Positions 28,108 through 37,562 of a stretch of DNA of 64,000 bases are shown here, one piece after another. Under the pieces are notes generated by a model, which saw only the letters and a list, made by a program, of their open reading frames with translations, was not told where the DNA came from and ran no database searches. How positions within the stretch are numbered: the stretch's first letter is position 1; every line of letters begins with the position of its first letter. Source of the DNA: Aquimarina acroporae (GTDB lineage Bacteria; Bacteroidota; Bacteroidia; Flavobacteriales; Flavobacteriaceae). The DNA is taken from assembly GCF_023195925.1 (NCBI RefSeq), contig NZ_JALPRE010000007.1, forward strand, positions 372,001 to 436,000. The letters run 5' to 3'. The position numbers were made by a program, and so were the translations under genes.

Positions 28108-29550
28108 ATGAAACATACTAAGGTAATCGAAGTACTACAAAGTGATAAGCTTTTGCAGCCAGTTGCCGTAAAAGGCTGGGTGCGTTCTTTTCGTAATGAT
28201 CGTTTTATAGCCGTAAATGATGGATCTACAATAAAGAATATTCAGTGTGTTTTAGAAGATAATACCATCGATCCTGAAACTCAAAACAGGATTAATATAG
28301 GAGCTGCAGTGGCTATTACAGGTGTTCTTGCCGAAAGTCAAGGTAAGGGACAACGTGTAGAAATTAAGGTTTCTGAAATTACAATTGAAGGTGATGCAGA
28401 CCCTGAAGAATTAAAGCTTACCATCCTCTCTCCTAAAAGACATACTCTTGAGAAATTGCGTGAACAAGCTCATTTAAGAGTGCGTACCAATACGTTTGGA
28501 GCTATCATGAGAATGCGATCAAAACTTTCTTTTGCCATACATGAGTATTTTCAGAAAAACGACTTTTACTATGTACACACTCCCGTAATTACAGGAAGTG
28601 ATGCCGAAGGTGCCGGAGAAGCTTTTAAGGTGACTAATTTAGATTTAAACAATATCCCTAAAAACGAAGAAGGAGAAGTAGATTACAAACAAGATTTTTT
28701 CGGAAGAGAAACCAACTTAACGGTTTCTGGTCAACTGGAAGCAGAAACATATGCCATGGGATTGGGTCAGGTATATACTTTCGGCCCCACTTTTAGAGCT
28801 GAGAATTCAAATACCTCTCGTCACCTTGCAGAATTTTGGATGGTTGAACCAGAGATTGCTTTTTGTGATTTAGATGGAAACATGGATCTGGCAGAGGATT
28901 TTATTAAGTACGTTATACAGTTTGTTCTAGATAACTGCCAAGATGATTTAGAGTTTCTTGAAAATCGTCTTGTACAGGAAGACAAACAAAAACCACAGGC
29001 AGAACGTGCAGAAATGTTACTTAGAGACAAACTGAAGTTTGTGCTAGAAAACAATTTCAAACGCGTAAGCTACACCGAGGCAATCGAAATCTTAATGAAC
29101 TCTAAACCTAATAAAAAGAAAAAGTTCAAATTTCCGATAGAAGGTTGGGGAGCAGATTTACAAAGTGAGCATGAAAGGTTTCTTGTTGAAAAACACTTTA
29201 AATGCCCTGTAATCTTATTTGATTACCCAGCCAATATTAAGGCTTTTTATATGAGATTGAATGAAGATGGCAAAACAGTTAGAGCCATGGACATTCTTTT
29301 TCCTGGTATTGGAGAAATCGTGGGAGGATCGCAACGTGAAGAACGACTAGATGTATTGAAAGAAAAAATGGCTGCCTTAGATATCCCAGAAGAAGATCTT
29401 TGGTGGTACTTAGACACTCGCCGATTTGGAACATGTACACATAGTGGTTTCGGATTAGGGTTTGAGCGTTTAGTACTATTTGTTACTGGAATGGGTAACA
29501 TTCGGGACGTTATTCCTTACCCAAGAACTCCGCTTAGCGCAGAGTTCTAA
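28108..29550 (+). CDS. asnS: Asparagine-tRNA ligase
   Basis: 480 residues, class II aminoacyl-tRNA synthetase that charges tRNA-Asn. N-terminal OB-fold anticodon-binding domain (VAVKGWVRSFRNDRFIAVND) to about residue 105, then the catalytic domain with motif 1 around YYVHTPVITGSDAEGAGEAF, motif 2 FGPTFRAENSNTSRHLAEFW, and motif 3 CTHSGFGLGFERLVLFVTGM near the end. The sequence MVEPEIAF and the block DILFPGIGEIVGGSQREERL fit AsnRS rather than AspRS. A direct asparaginylation route is therefore encoded. The gene is monocistronic and converges with the metalloprotease gene. Confidence 0.97.
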   Translation: MKHTKVIEVLQSDKLLQPVAVKGWVRSFRNDRFIAVNDGSTIKNIQCVLEDNTIDPETQNRINIGAAVAITGVLAESQGKGQRVEIKVSEITIEGDADPEELKLTILSPKRHTLEKLREQAHLRVRTNTFGAIMRMRSKLSFAIHEYFQKNDFYYVHTPVITGSDAEGAGEAFKVTNLDLNNIPKNEEGEVDYKQDFFGRETNLTVSGQLEAETYAMGLGQVYTFGPTFRAENSNTSRHLAEFWMVEPEIAFCDLDGNMDLAEDFIKYVIQFVLDNCQDDLEFLENRLVQEDKQKPQAERAEMLLRDKLKFVLENNFKRVSYTEAIEILMNSKPNKKKKFKFPIEGWGADLQSEHERFLVEKHFKCPVILFDYPANIKAFYMRLNEDGKTVRAMDILFPGIGEIVGGSQREERLDVLKEKMAALDIPEEDLWWYLDTRRFGTCTHSGFGLGFERLVLFVTGMGNIRDVIPYPRTPLSAEF

Positions 29551-29570
29551 ATCAAAATTAAATATTGAGC

Positions 29571-29612
29571 AATTTCTACCATTAGTTAGCTGCAATACTA
29601 ATGGTAGAAATT
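29571..29612. terminator. 15-bp inverted repeat between asnS and the convergent metalloprotease gene
   Basis: AATTTCTACCATTAG (29571-29585) pairs perfectly with 29598-29612 across a 12-base loop. The right arm and loop are inside the last codons of the minus-strand gene, whose stop lies at the left arm. It may end transcripts from both sides; on the plus strand TTCTATCTATTTTCTTTTT follows. Confidence 0.65.
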
Positions 29613-30334
29613 CTATCTATTTTCTTTTTCATTTTTTCTTCTTGCTCAATATTGAAATTCTTTCTTGAATGTTTATCCCGTATACTCATAATATTTCCAG
29701 CTTCTTCGATATGGAAAAGACCCAAAGCGTGACCTATTTCGTGGGGACTAGTCGAAGAATATAAAAACTCATCTGTTAAAAGCACCCTTTGGTTTCTTCC
29801 CATACCGGCTATTCCAATTATGTTAGATCGTTTTATGATATATATATTTAGGCAATTTTTATCATAGCTTTCTTTAGTTTGCATAAGAAATGTACTAGGC
29901 TCCGACCCTTGGTTATCTCTTAGATCATATAGCTCTTCATTTACCAAATTCACAGTTTTTCCCAGTTCCAAACCTATATCAATTCTATGAAAATAGTAAC
30001 CGTTTAAAAAACGTATGAATTCTTGTTCGTTAATTTTTCCAGACATTTCATTAGATCCTCCATCATTCTCAACGTAAAAAATATTTACTTTCACCTTTCT
30101 TCCAGGGTTTTCTACAAATATTTCTTCCGTAGGCTCGTTTTCTGCCTCCTCGGCAGAACAAGAAAAAAGAAAGAAAATAGCAGTAAAGATGAAAGCTAAT
30201 TTAAATTTATTAGAAGTTTTTTTAATCAATTCGGCACCATTCGCATTGGCACACACGGCAGTTCTTGTAGTTGTTATCATTTCATTTTGATTTGGGACAC
30301 TCCTAGGGGTAGTAGAAGTATAGTTGTTAAACAT
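29582..30334 (-). CDS. Zinc metalloprotease lipoprotein (HExxHxxGxxH)
   Basis: 250 residues as drawn. The zinc motif HEIGHALGLFHIEE at about residues 196-209 contains HExxHxxGxxH, and the Met-turn is provided by GNIMSI shortly after, so this is a metzincin-type protease related to pappalysin/archaemetzincin-like secreted enzymes of Bacteroidota. A lipoprotein signal KLAFIFTAIFFLFSC lies unusually far in, at residues 45-60. Likely alternative starts are ATG at 30280 or TTG at 30229; the last gives the ideal signal MIKKTSNKFKLAFIFTAI. The mature protein should be anchored outside the cytoplasm. A GGGG/ACGG regulatory region lies about 280 bases upstream. Confidence 0.82.
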   Translation of the reverse strand: MFNNYTSTTPRSVPNQNEMITTTRTAVCANANGAELIKKTSNKFKLAFIFTAIFFLFSCSAEEAENEPTEEIFVENPGRKVKVNIFYVENDGGSNEMSGKINEQEFIRFLNGYYFHRIDIGLELGKTVNLVNEELYDLRDNQGSEPSTFLMQTKESYDKNCLNIYIIKRSNIIGIAGMGRNQRVLLTDEFLYSSTSPHEIGHALGLFHIEEAGNIMSIRDKHSRKNFNIEQEEKMKKKIDRISTISIAAN

Positions 30335-30568
30335 TCTTCGGGGGCACGAAGATTATTAACACTTTAACGAAGATATAACTGTTTACTTTTGAGTCACTTG
30401 ACGTGTTGTAAATCGATTTGAAATAAAATTAGAAAATACTGAGCTAGGTTGGATACGGTTAAACCGTAATATAAATACGTAAATATTTTCAAAACTCTCA
30501 TTTCGTCGATAAACAGTGGTATTTCAAGGAAATGTTAAAGTTTTGTTTGACAGAAAAATACTACCTTT

Positions 30569-30628
30569 ATTACGGAAATCCTTACTTTTTTATAAGAATA
30601 TGGTAAGAAAAAAGGGGGATTTTCCCCT
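30569..30628 (-). promoter_or_regulatory. GGGG-N6-CCCC box with ATTACGGAAATCCTTACT motif
   Basis: In the 520-base gap between 30334 and 30855, the plus strand reads ATTACGGAAATCCTTACT at 30569-30586 and GGGGGATTTTCCCC at 30614-30627. Read toward the metalloprotease gene on the minus strand, the box is followed by a six-base T tract and then the ACGG motif, the same order as upstream of 21151 and 60299. The 18-base motif recurs with 16 identities at 53160-53177. No reading frame is seen in the rest of the gap. Confidence 0.5.
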
Positions 30629-30854
30629 AAGATTATCAATTTAGCCTTTCATCAAATTTGTTAAAAATCAACTAATTACATAATAAAAACGTCAATTCAT
30701 TACTATGTCCTCTAGAAAATGATCAAAAAAAACATAAAAGAACAATTGAATTTTGATCAAGTATTTGTGCAATTTAAACTTACATTTCAACCATCAGAAA
30801 ACCGATTTTACATACATAATTTGCCCCTACCTAGAATAACACATTAAAAGCAAA

Positions 30855-31436
30855 CTAATTAAGATGCTTTTTCATTAAAATTTCAGAAATCAAGTTCTTG
30901 ATAATTACCTTATCTGGATCAGTTTTTTGCGGCCTATTTTTTACTCTTTCTATTTTTTCATAGTGAGGGATGTAGCCGGTTTTGGATAAGGATTGTAATA
31001 CTTCCTCAAAAAAACCATTTAAAATCGGAATTACATGGATACTGGACACATGTTTCCTTTTTAGATGAATAAATTTTTTGGAGTAGGCCAGGAAAATTTG
31101 AGGATATTGGGCAAAGGTCATTAGTGCCTCACAAAAACTTAAATACACCTCATCTCGAGTAAGGTGGTACTTAAATTTAAGTTTTGATTGATCTATGTTT
31201 TTTATTGTATACAGCAATACGCTTTCTTTAATAAAAGTACTATAGTCATTTTTAGCATAATAATACACCTCCATTCCTATATTGGTATTTATCACCAATA
31301 CTTCAGTTCCGATATTTTCTTTTAAAAACGACTCGAATATAGCAACTGTAGAAAAAGACATTAGTAATCTACGCTTAATATGAGTTGATCTTATATTAAC
31401 CGATTTAATACTATATTTTCCAACAGCGCTGTTCAT
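30855..31436 (-). CDS. Hypothetical cytoplasmic protein
   Basis: 193 residues, not recognised. No signal peptide or membrane segment. The start at 31436 follows the ankyrin gene stop by four bases, which suggests cotranscription; an internal ATG (MSFSTVAIFESF) about 25 residues in is an alternative start. The middle holds mixed helix and strand (LVINTNIGMEVYYYAKNDYST, LTRDEVYLSFCEALMTFAQYP), and the C-terminus is basic (RVKNRPQKTDPDKVIIKNL, MKKHLN). The coding nature is supported by the tight linkage and by normal codon use. Function cannot be given. Confidence 0.6.
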   Translation of the reverse strand: MNSAVGKYSIKSVNIRSTHIKRRLLMSFSTVAIFESFLKENIGTEVLVINTNIGMEVYYYAKNDYSTFIKESVLLYTIKNIDQSKLKFKYHLTRDEVYLSFCEALMTFAQYPQIFLAYSKKFIHLKRKHVSSIHVIPILNGFFEEVLQSLSKTGYIPHYEKIERVKNRPQKTDPDKVIIKNLISEILMKKHLN

Positions 31437-31440
31437 GAGC

Positions 31441-31899
31441 TTACTTAATTAATTCAGAAATTTCTAAGCCTTGATTTTTAGCATGCATTTCGGCCGTAAA
31501 CCCTTTATTGTCTTTTGCATTCATATCGGCTCCGTGTTCTATCAGCAACCTTATAATTTCTTTTTGACCAAAGGTAGCTGCATATATAAGTGCGGTCGCT
31601 TCATTATAGCTTTTCTCATTTACATTTGCCCCAGACTCAATAAGTAATTTAGCAATATCATGGTACCCTTTGAAACAAACCCCCATTAATGCTGTATTTC
31701 CAGAACCATCTTTTGCATTCACATCTGGACTATATGAAAGAATAGCTTTTGTAATCTCTTCAAAACCATAATAGGAGGCCAAAAGCAATGGTGTAGAACC
31801 TCTACCGTCTTTTGAATTAACCGTCTCTGGGTTCTGACTTAAAATTGATTTTACCAGATCTAAATTTTCCGATCGTATTGCATTAAAAATGTCCTCCAT
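31441..31899 (-). CDS. Ankyrin-repeat protein
   Basis: 152 residues from the ATG at 31899; a longer frame adds 13 hydrophobic residues (LFTSYAIYITII) and is less likely. Four ankyrin repeats of about 33 residues fill the protein: SENLDLVKSILSQNPETV, GSTPLLLASYYGFEEITKAI, GNTALMGVCFKGYHDIAKLL and ATALIYAATFGQKEIIRLL, with NAKD linkers. It has no signal and is probably cytoplasmic. Single-domain ankyrin proteins of this size in bacteria are often protein-binding partners, and some lie beside catalase genes, but no catalase is here. It is followed four bases later by the hypothetical gene at 30855. Confidence 0.88.
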   Translation of the reverse strand: MEDIFNAIRSENLDLVKSILSQNPETVNSKDGRGSTPLLLASYYGFEEITKAILSYSPDVNAKDGSGNTALMGVCFKGYHDIAKLLIESGANVNEKSYNEATALIYAATFGQKEIIRLLIEHGADMNAKDNKGFTAEMHAKNQGLEISELIK

Positions 31900-32075
31900 T
31901 ATTATTGTGATATATATTGCGTATGATGTGAATAACAATTTTAAAGATACACGATATTTAACACAAAATCAACAACTTAAATTGATTGTATAAATCTAAA
32001 AATAATCAAAGCTTATTTAACAAATAATTAGGATCAGAAAAATCTATTCAAGTGTTTGAATCCCAATCCCTAAGC

Positions 32076-32840
32076 CTATTGTTCAATCCATTTCCTGAAA
32101 TCTGAAGTAATCGCAGAACTGGTCATTACTTTTTCTGAACTGCCTTTCATTTGAATAAGTAATCTGTTTTTGAAATGATTTTCTATGGTTTCTATATATT
32201 CGACATGTATAATCTGACTCCTATTAATTTTAAAGAATTTTTTAGGATTAAGTTGCTCATTCAATATGCTTATCTTTTCTGAGATAGGGTGTTTCTTCCC
32301 ATTATAATCTATAGCTACACAAAAATCTCCAGACGCTTCAATTATACTAATATCCGATGCATTTAATAACTGAATTCCTTTAGTCCTTTTAATCACAAAT
32401 CTTTTCTTGTAATTCATCTGATTTTCCTGAAGGGCTAACTTGAGAAAATCTAACATACTAGAATCTAATTGATTCTTTTTCTCTTTTTTAAATAGGGACT
32501 CGTATTTATCTAAAGCTTTTTTAAAATCGTCTCTCGAATAGGGTTTTAAAATATAAGCTATACCATTAGTCTTAAATGCCTGAAACAAATACTCATCATA
32601 TGCAGAACAAAAAATAATAGGACAATCGACAGATACTTCATTAAATAAATCAAAAGAAAGCCCATCAAGTAATTGTATATCTGATAACACCAGATCATAA
32701 GTCTCAGTTTTCAAAAAATCTCGCCCGTCACTAACCGAACGAGACCAATCGTTTTCGACATCCTCTCCAAAGTATTCATTGAGATGTTGCAATAGTTTTT
32801 GATATGCTGGAATTTCGTCTTCCAAAACTAAAATACGCAT
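32076..32840 (-). CDS. LytTR-family response regulator
   Basis: 254 residues. Receiver domain with LVLEDEIPAY, phospho-acceptor Asp54 in LVLSDIQL, and the later IFCSAYDEY and ILKPYSR. A Lys/Glu-rich linker (YESLFKKEKKNQ) leads to a LytTR DNA-binding domain from about residue 145 (ISIIEASGDFCVAI, FFKINRSQIIHVEYI). It ends a four-gene minus-strand operon whose other members are an outer membrane receptor, a serine hydrolase and the cognate LytS-like kinase; the gap to the kinase gene is four bases. Confidence 0.92.
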   Translation of the reverse strand: MRILVLEDEIPAYQKLLQHLNEYFGEDVENDWSRSVSDGRDFLKTETYDLVLSDIQLLDGLSFDLFNEVSVDCPIIFCSAYDEYLFQAFKTNGIAYILKPYSRDDFKKALDKYESLFKKEKKNQLDSSMLDFLKLALQENQMNYKKRFVIKRTKGIQLLNASDISIIEASGDFCVAIDYNGKKHPISEKISILNEQLNPKKFFKINRSQIIHVEYIETIENHFKNRLLIQMKGSSEKVMTSSAITSDFRKWIEQ

Positions 32841-32844
32841 AGGC

Positions 32845-33858
32845 TTATGATTCTGTACTTAATTTGATAATGGGTATCGATATTTTAAATTTTAAGTCGG
32901 TATTAATGATTTGTACTTCCTGATCTGAAAGCAATTTATATCTGGCTTTCAAATTTTCTAACCCTGTCCCAAAAGATTCTTGAGCTTGCTGTGTTTTCGA
33001 CTTATCGTTTACAACAGTTAATTGATCATCTGTAACTTCAATACATACTCTTATCGCCCCTTGTACTCCAACCTTATTGTGTTTTACAACATTTTCAAGT
33101 AGGGTTTGTATAGCTCCAGTAGGGATGAATTTATCTTCAAAAGAAGTGTCTTTTCTTATCTCAAAATTATAATCACTCCCGAATCGTGTTTCTATTAAAA
33201 AAATATAATTTTCTGCTAGTTCCATTTCCTCGACTAATTCCATAACCTCAGCGTCTTTGGTACGAATTAGATATCTATAAATAAGTGAAAGTCTATTGAT
33301 ATATTCCTTCGCTTTGTTGGTATTACTATCGATTAAGGCGTCTAAAGTATTCAAGTTATTAAATAGAAAATGAGGATCAATTTGCGAACGTAACAGTTTA
33401 AGTTCATTCTCTTTTTGTTGTTTTTGCACGTTAAACAACTGTGCTTGACCTTCATAAAACTTCTTTGCTAATAAAATAGCAAAAGGAAAGCCCGCATCGT
33501 CAGACAACCTAAACACGCTCCTTATTAAAAAATCATACCACTTCGGAAACTTACTCCAATCTGCTCCACCGGTCCAAAAACCGGCTGTATAATCTATCAT
33601 ACCAGGAATGATTAAGGTAAGAAGGCCAAAAAAAACAAAGTGACCATATTTTTTTTCTTTTACAATATAACTAGGGATCAACCAATGAATAAATAGCAAA
33701 ATGATTACAAAAGACAATAATGCGGCAACAGGAAGATCTACCAAATACTCTATGAGCATATTCCCTTCTTGATAATAATCTATACAGTTAAAAAAAATAT
33801 TAACCGCATAAATTATGGCGAGTATGGTATAGTCAGACGTATTGAGTTTGGTATTCAT
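32845..33858 (-). CDS. LytS-like membrane sensor histidine kinase
   Basis: 337 residues. The N-terminal half has about four to five membrane segments (YTILAIIYAVNIFFNCIDYY, LPVAALLSFVIILLFIHWLI, YGHFVFFGLLTLIIPGMIDY), followed by the PF06580-type motif LLRSQIDPHFLFNNLNTL with its phosphorylated histidine and an ATPase part (IQTLLENVVKHNKV, FGTGLENLKARYKLL). It pairs with the LytTR regulator four bases downstream and is six bases from the serine hydrolase gene. It shares overall design with the kinase at 7359 but is clearly a different lineage. Confidence 0.9.
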   Translation of the reverse strand: MNTKLNTSDYTILAIIYAVNIFFNCIDYYQEGNMLIEYLVDLPVAALLSFVIILLFIHWLIPSYIVKEKKYGHFVFFGLLTLIIPGMIDYTAGFWTGGADWSKFPKWYDFLIRSVFRLSDDAGFPFAILLAKKFYEGQAQLFNVQKQQKENELKLLRSQIDPHFLFNNLNTLDALIDSNTNKAKEYINRLSLIYRYLIRTKDAEVMELVEEMELAENYIFLIETRFGSDYNFEIRKDTSFEDKFIPTGAIQTLLENVVKHNKVGVQGAIRVCIEVTDDQLTVVNDKSKTQQAQESFGTGLENLKARYKLLSDQEVQIINTDLKFKISIPIIKLSTES

Positions 33859-33864
33859 CTTGGT

Positions 33865-35055
33865 TTATTTCTTTTTAATATTCTTAACCTTTCTTATAAC
33901 AAACCTTAGGAAAACTATAATTACAAGAATACTAAAAACTACAATAACTCCTAAAATAATATAAAGTTTTGTCCTTCCTGGATCTGCAAGCATATAAAAA
34001 AATAATTCTTGTCCGAGTTGCTCCCCATATTCAGAATTGGTAAAAAGTATAAACCCCCAATCTTTTTCAACATCCATGGTATACCAAGATGTGAACCCTT
34101 CATTGTTTCCACTATGCAAATATAGATCGGTAAAAGGTACATGGATAGTTAAGAAACCAAGAGTATAAGACACATCAATACCATCGTAAGGTACTGGTGA
34201 CTGAGGTTGCAACAGTTCTTTATAACTTTCCGATGAAAGAATTTCTTTATTCATCATAGTTATCATCCACTTCGAAAAATCTAGAGGTTCAGAATGAATT
34301 GATGAAGGTGCATAAAACTTACCATCTTCCTTGATATTCCAATAATCATTTCTCCAATCAATCCAATCCCCATTTTTATCGTAGGGTTCAGCTTTATGAT
34401 AGCGTGTATATTTATTTTGTATAAAAACGGTATGCTCCATACCTGAAGGAATAGCAATTCTTTTTTGAAATTCTGCCTCTAATCCTTCATCATTTGTATC
34501 TAATAAATGTATGAGTACTTTGGTCAGATATTGGTACCCTTCTCCAGAATAAAAATAATCGGTCCCAGGATCAAATTTGATATTTAGTTGTTTATCATCA
34601 TTATCTTCTCTCCAGTTTGGAAACCCAGAACGATGGCACAGCACCATTCTTGCTGTTATTTTTTTGTAGCGTTCGTCATGAGCTATGTCCGGATATTCCA
34701 TATATTGATATAATGGCTTATCAAGATCCAGCACACCCTCTTCTACAAAAGTCATTACAAAAAAACCAAACACCGATTTTGATATTGAAGCTCCTTCAAA
34801 AATCGTATGCTCTGTAACCGGCAACTGTTTTTCTATATTGGCTAAACCCTTTGTTTGATGATACACTACCTTTCCATCATTAATCACAGCGATTGCAAGA
34901 CCGGGAATATCATACTCGCTCATTTTTGAATTGAGGAAAGTTTCAAAAGTTTCTTCGGGAATATCAAACCCTAAATAGCTATTAAAAGAAGTATCCTTTT
35001 TAGAACAACCTAGTGTTACTACAGCTATTATGATATATAATACGTATCGATTCAT
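33865..35055 (-). CDS. Serine hydrolase (beta-lactamase fold) with C-terminal membrane segment
   Basis: 396 residues. N-terminal lipoprotein signal (YIIIAVVTLGCSKK). SxxK at residues 90-93 (GASISKS). The second motif is YSGEGY, where most relatives have YxN, and the third is the HSG of LYLHSGNNEGF. The C-terminus adds a membrane helix (LYIILGVIVVFSILVIIVFLRFV) with a basic tail, so the catalytic domain may be held at the membrane at both ends. Being between an outer membrane receptor and a two-component pair, nine and six bases away, it may process or sense a cell-wall-related ligand; that is inference. Confidence 0.87.
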   Translation of the reverse strand: MNRYVLYIIIAVVTLGCSKKDTSFNSYLGFDIPEETFETFLNSKMSEYDIPGLAIAVINDGKVVYHQTKGLANIEKQLPVTEHTIFEGASISKSVFGFFVMTFVEEGVLDLDKPLYQYMEYPDIAHDERYKKITARMVLCHRSGFPNWREDNDDKQLNIKFDPGTDYFYSGEGYQYLTKVLIHLLDTNDEGLEAEFQKRIAIPSGMEHTVFIQNKYTRYHKAEPYDKNGDWIDWRNDYWNIKEDGKFYAPSSIHSEPLDFSKWMITMMNKEILSSESYKELLQPQSPVPYDGIDVSYTLGFLTIHVPFTDLYLHSGNNEGFTSWYTMDVEKDWGFILFTNSEYGEQLGQELFFYMLADPGRTKLYIILGVIVVFSILVIIVFLRFVIRKVKNIKKK

Positions 35056-35064
35056 GATTCTATT

Positions 35065-37428
35065 TTAATTTTCGTCATCAATTCTATCTTGTTCCTCTTC
35101 AGAAACATTTTTCCTTTTCTTTGTCTTACTAAGTTTAGAACCAAAACTATAATTCAACTGCACATAAATATTTTGTCTTGCCCAGTCATTTATAATATTG
35201 GCATTTACATTATCATAGGTTATTTCACCAAAGAATTTTCTATTCAAAATCTCTTCGAACTCTACACTTACCTTTAGTTGATCGTTCAAAAACTTTTTGC
35301 TCAATGCGACATCGATACCGGCAATCCACTTATATTCTATTTGACCTTCAAGTCCTCCGGTAGTGTAATATCCGGAAATTTCTGAATTTATTCCCCAAGG
35401 AAGTTGATATTCTGCACTGGTATACCAAGTCATACTCCAATTGGAAAGGTCTAATGCAGGGGTTAACCTTTCCGATTGGTACTCATTATAATTCACGATT
35501 ACACCAGTAAACCCGTCTAAACCTTTTACAAAGTTTAATGGCCCAAACAAACTAGCACTAAAGTTATTATTCTTTGCCAGATTTATTACCGACCTTGACG
35601 TTTCTGCAGAAGTGTCATTTTGAGTAATAATCTCGAATAATGCATCGGTAGTTTCCTTGTATCCTACACTGAAAAAAGGTTGGTCTTCATAAGTAAGATT
35701 AAATTGAAAACTATTGGTAAAAGCTGGTTTTAGATTAGGATTACCTTCTTCAAAAGTAAAAGGATCATAATAATAAACAAATGAGTTTAACGAGCTATAT
35801 GAAGGCCGTTGTATGCGATAACTATATGCTACATTTGCACTAAGCTCATCGGTTAGTTTTCTGGTTACTGCAGCACTAGGAAAAAACTTAGAGATGTTTC
35901 GGGTTCTGGTTTCATTTTGAGTTAATGATGTACCCTCGGTACTACTTTCTTCCCAACGCAATCCTCCAGAAAAACTCCATTTATCTAACTTTGCACTAAA
36001 CTTTGAATATACTGCCAGGATAGATTCATCAATCAAAAATCTGTTCGTTTGGTTTTCATTATTCACAAAAACACCATCTTCATTTTGAGTTAGCGATTGT
36101 AAATCACTATCAGAATCTACATATGAATATTTAGCCCCTGCTCCCCAGCTAAAATTATCACTGCTTGTGCGTTTATAATCTGCTTGATATGTGAAAATCT
36201 CATATTTCGCTTCCTGAAAGTATCTCTGGTTATCATAATCTATAGTACTTTCATTAGTTTGGAACAAATTGTTTTCATTAGAGTAATCATAGTCTATATA
36301 GTTGAAATCCAGAGTCACTTTGTTTTTTTGATCATCAAACTCATAGTATGGGTTTAATGTAAATGTTACCCTATCTCTATCAAAACTATTATCTGTAAGT
36401 AATGTTGCTTCACTCCCAGAACCTATAACCTGTGTGCTATTTTTGGTAACACGAGTAGACATTGATTGAATTCTATTCGCACTGGCTCCTAGAGTATGTT
36501 GATCATTCAAATAATAATCTATACGTCCACTTGCTCTAAGTGTCTCAGGATCAAATGGCGAAATAGAAGTTTGATTATAAGTTTCATCTAATACTTCTCT
36601 GCTAATAATTAAATCTTCTCTCCATGACGATCTTGTGTATCCTGCACTTGCCTGCCAATTTAGTTTGTTTTTATAACTTGCTATAGATGCACTTGTACCG
36701 TACATATAATCATCGACATAACCCACCGTGGTTTTTATATTACCATGAGTTCCTAATTTTACATTTTTCTTTAAGATGATATTGATAATAGGTCCCGATC
36801 CTTCCGCGTCATACTCAGCTCCGGGTTGTTGTATAAGCTCAACCCTAGCAATATTATCTGCTGGCATTTCACGTAACAACGCGTCTACATCTATATAATC
36901 TGTAGTTTTTCCATTAATTAAAATACGAATATTACCCTGTCCTCCATAATTTAGATTCCCATTAGAAACAATTACTCCGGGTATCTTCTTAACCACATCT
37001 TGAAGATTGGTATTGATCATCTCAGACTTTTCTATATCTACTACAAGTTTTTCTGCAGTTTGTCGAATTATTGGTTTCTTATAGGTAACTACAACTTCAT
37101 CTAACTGTTCTGAAGCAAGGGAGAAATTGAACGATAAGCTTTGCCCTTTCTCATATGAGAACACTTCGGTTTTTTTGGTATCATATCCTAGCATCGAAAC
37201 CTCAAGTCTATACTTTCCTGTTTCTATTCTTTCAAAAAGATAAACACCTTCTTCATTGGTAGCAACTGCAGAAACAGCTGTACCCGTATCACCTTGGTAT
37301 AAAATAACATTAGCAAATACCAAAGGCGCATTATCACTATCACTTACCTTACCCGTGATAGCATCTTGAGCACTTGTTTTAAAAATACTTAGGCAAAAAA
37401 TAATAAGAATTAATTTTAAAGAGTCCAT
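35065..37428 (-). CDS. TonB-receptor-like outer membrane beta-barrel protein
   Basis: 787 residues. Signal peptide (LKLILIIFCLSIFKTSAQ), carboxypeptidase regulatory-like domain at about 20-105 (DAITGKVSDSDNAPLVFANV, LEVSMLGYDTKKT), a plug domain at about 120-230 (NLQDVVKKIPGVIVSNG, RILINGKTTDY, VELIQQPGAEYDAEGSGPII), and an outer membrane barrel of the PF14905 type to the end. No classical TonB box or SusD partner gene is seen, so it belongs to the SusC-independent outer-membrane family. It is the first gene of the operon that continues with the serine hydrolase and the two-component pair. A promoter is visible upstream. Confidence 0.9.
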   Translation of the reverse strand: MDSLKLILIIFCLSIFKTSAQDAITGKVSDSDNAPLVFANVILYQGDTGTAVSAVATNEEGVYLFERIETGKYRLEVSMLGYDTKKTEVFSYEKGQSLSFNFSLASEQLDEVVVTYKKPIIRQTAEKLVVDIEKSEMINTNLQDVVKKIPGVIVSNGNLNYGGQGNIRILINGKTTDYIDVDALLREMPADNIARVELIQQPGAEYDAEGSGPIINIILKKNVKLGTHGNIKTTVGYVDDYMYGTSASIASYKNKLNWQASAGYTRSSWREDLIISREVLDETYNQTSISPFDPETLRASGRIDYYLNDQHTLGASANRIQSMSTRVTKNSTQVIGSGSEATLLTDNSFDRDRVTFTLNPYYEFDDQKNKVTLDFNYIDYDYSNENNLFQTNESTIDYDNQRYFQEAKYEIFTYQADYKRTSSDNFSWGAGAKYSYVDSDSDLQSLTQNEDGVFVNNENQTNRFLIDESILAVYSKFSAKLDKWSFSGGLRWEESSTEGTSLTQNETRTRNISKFFPSAAVTRKLTDELSANVAYSYRIQRPSYSSLNSFVYYYDPFTFEEGNPNLKPAFTNSFQFNLTYEDQPFFSVGYKETTDALFEIITQNDTSAETSRSVINLAKNNNFSASLFGPLNFVKGLDGFTGVIVNYNEYQSERLTPALDLSNWSMTWYTSAEYQLPWGINSEISGYYTTGGLEGQIEYKWIAGIDVALSKKFLNDQLKVSVEFEEILNRKFFGEITYDNVNANIINDWARQNIYVQLNYSFGSKLSKTKKRKNVSEEEQDRIDDEN

Positions 37429-37456
37429 ACTTAGTTTGTTTCATTAATTATGGAAT

Positions 37457-37487
37457 CAAAACTAGGTGGACACCCCTATTATTTAAA
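37457..37487 (-). promoter_or_regulatory. Promoter of the receptor-hydrolase-two-component operon
   Basis: On the minus strand, TTTA (37487-37484), a 19-base spacer and TAGTTTTG (37464-37457) match the Bacteroidota promoter plan; the -7 box is exact and the -33 box has one change. The start codon at 37428 follows 28 bases later. Confidence 0.6.
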
Positions 37488-37562
37488 GGAGATTCTGCCG
37501 AAGTGGGATAAAATTAGGTTGAAAAGGGTGTTAATTTCCTTGGAATTATATTCAAAAAAACA

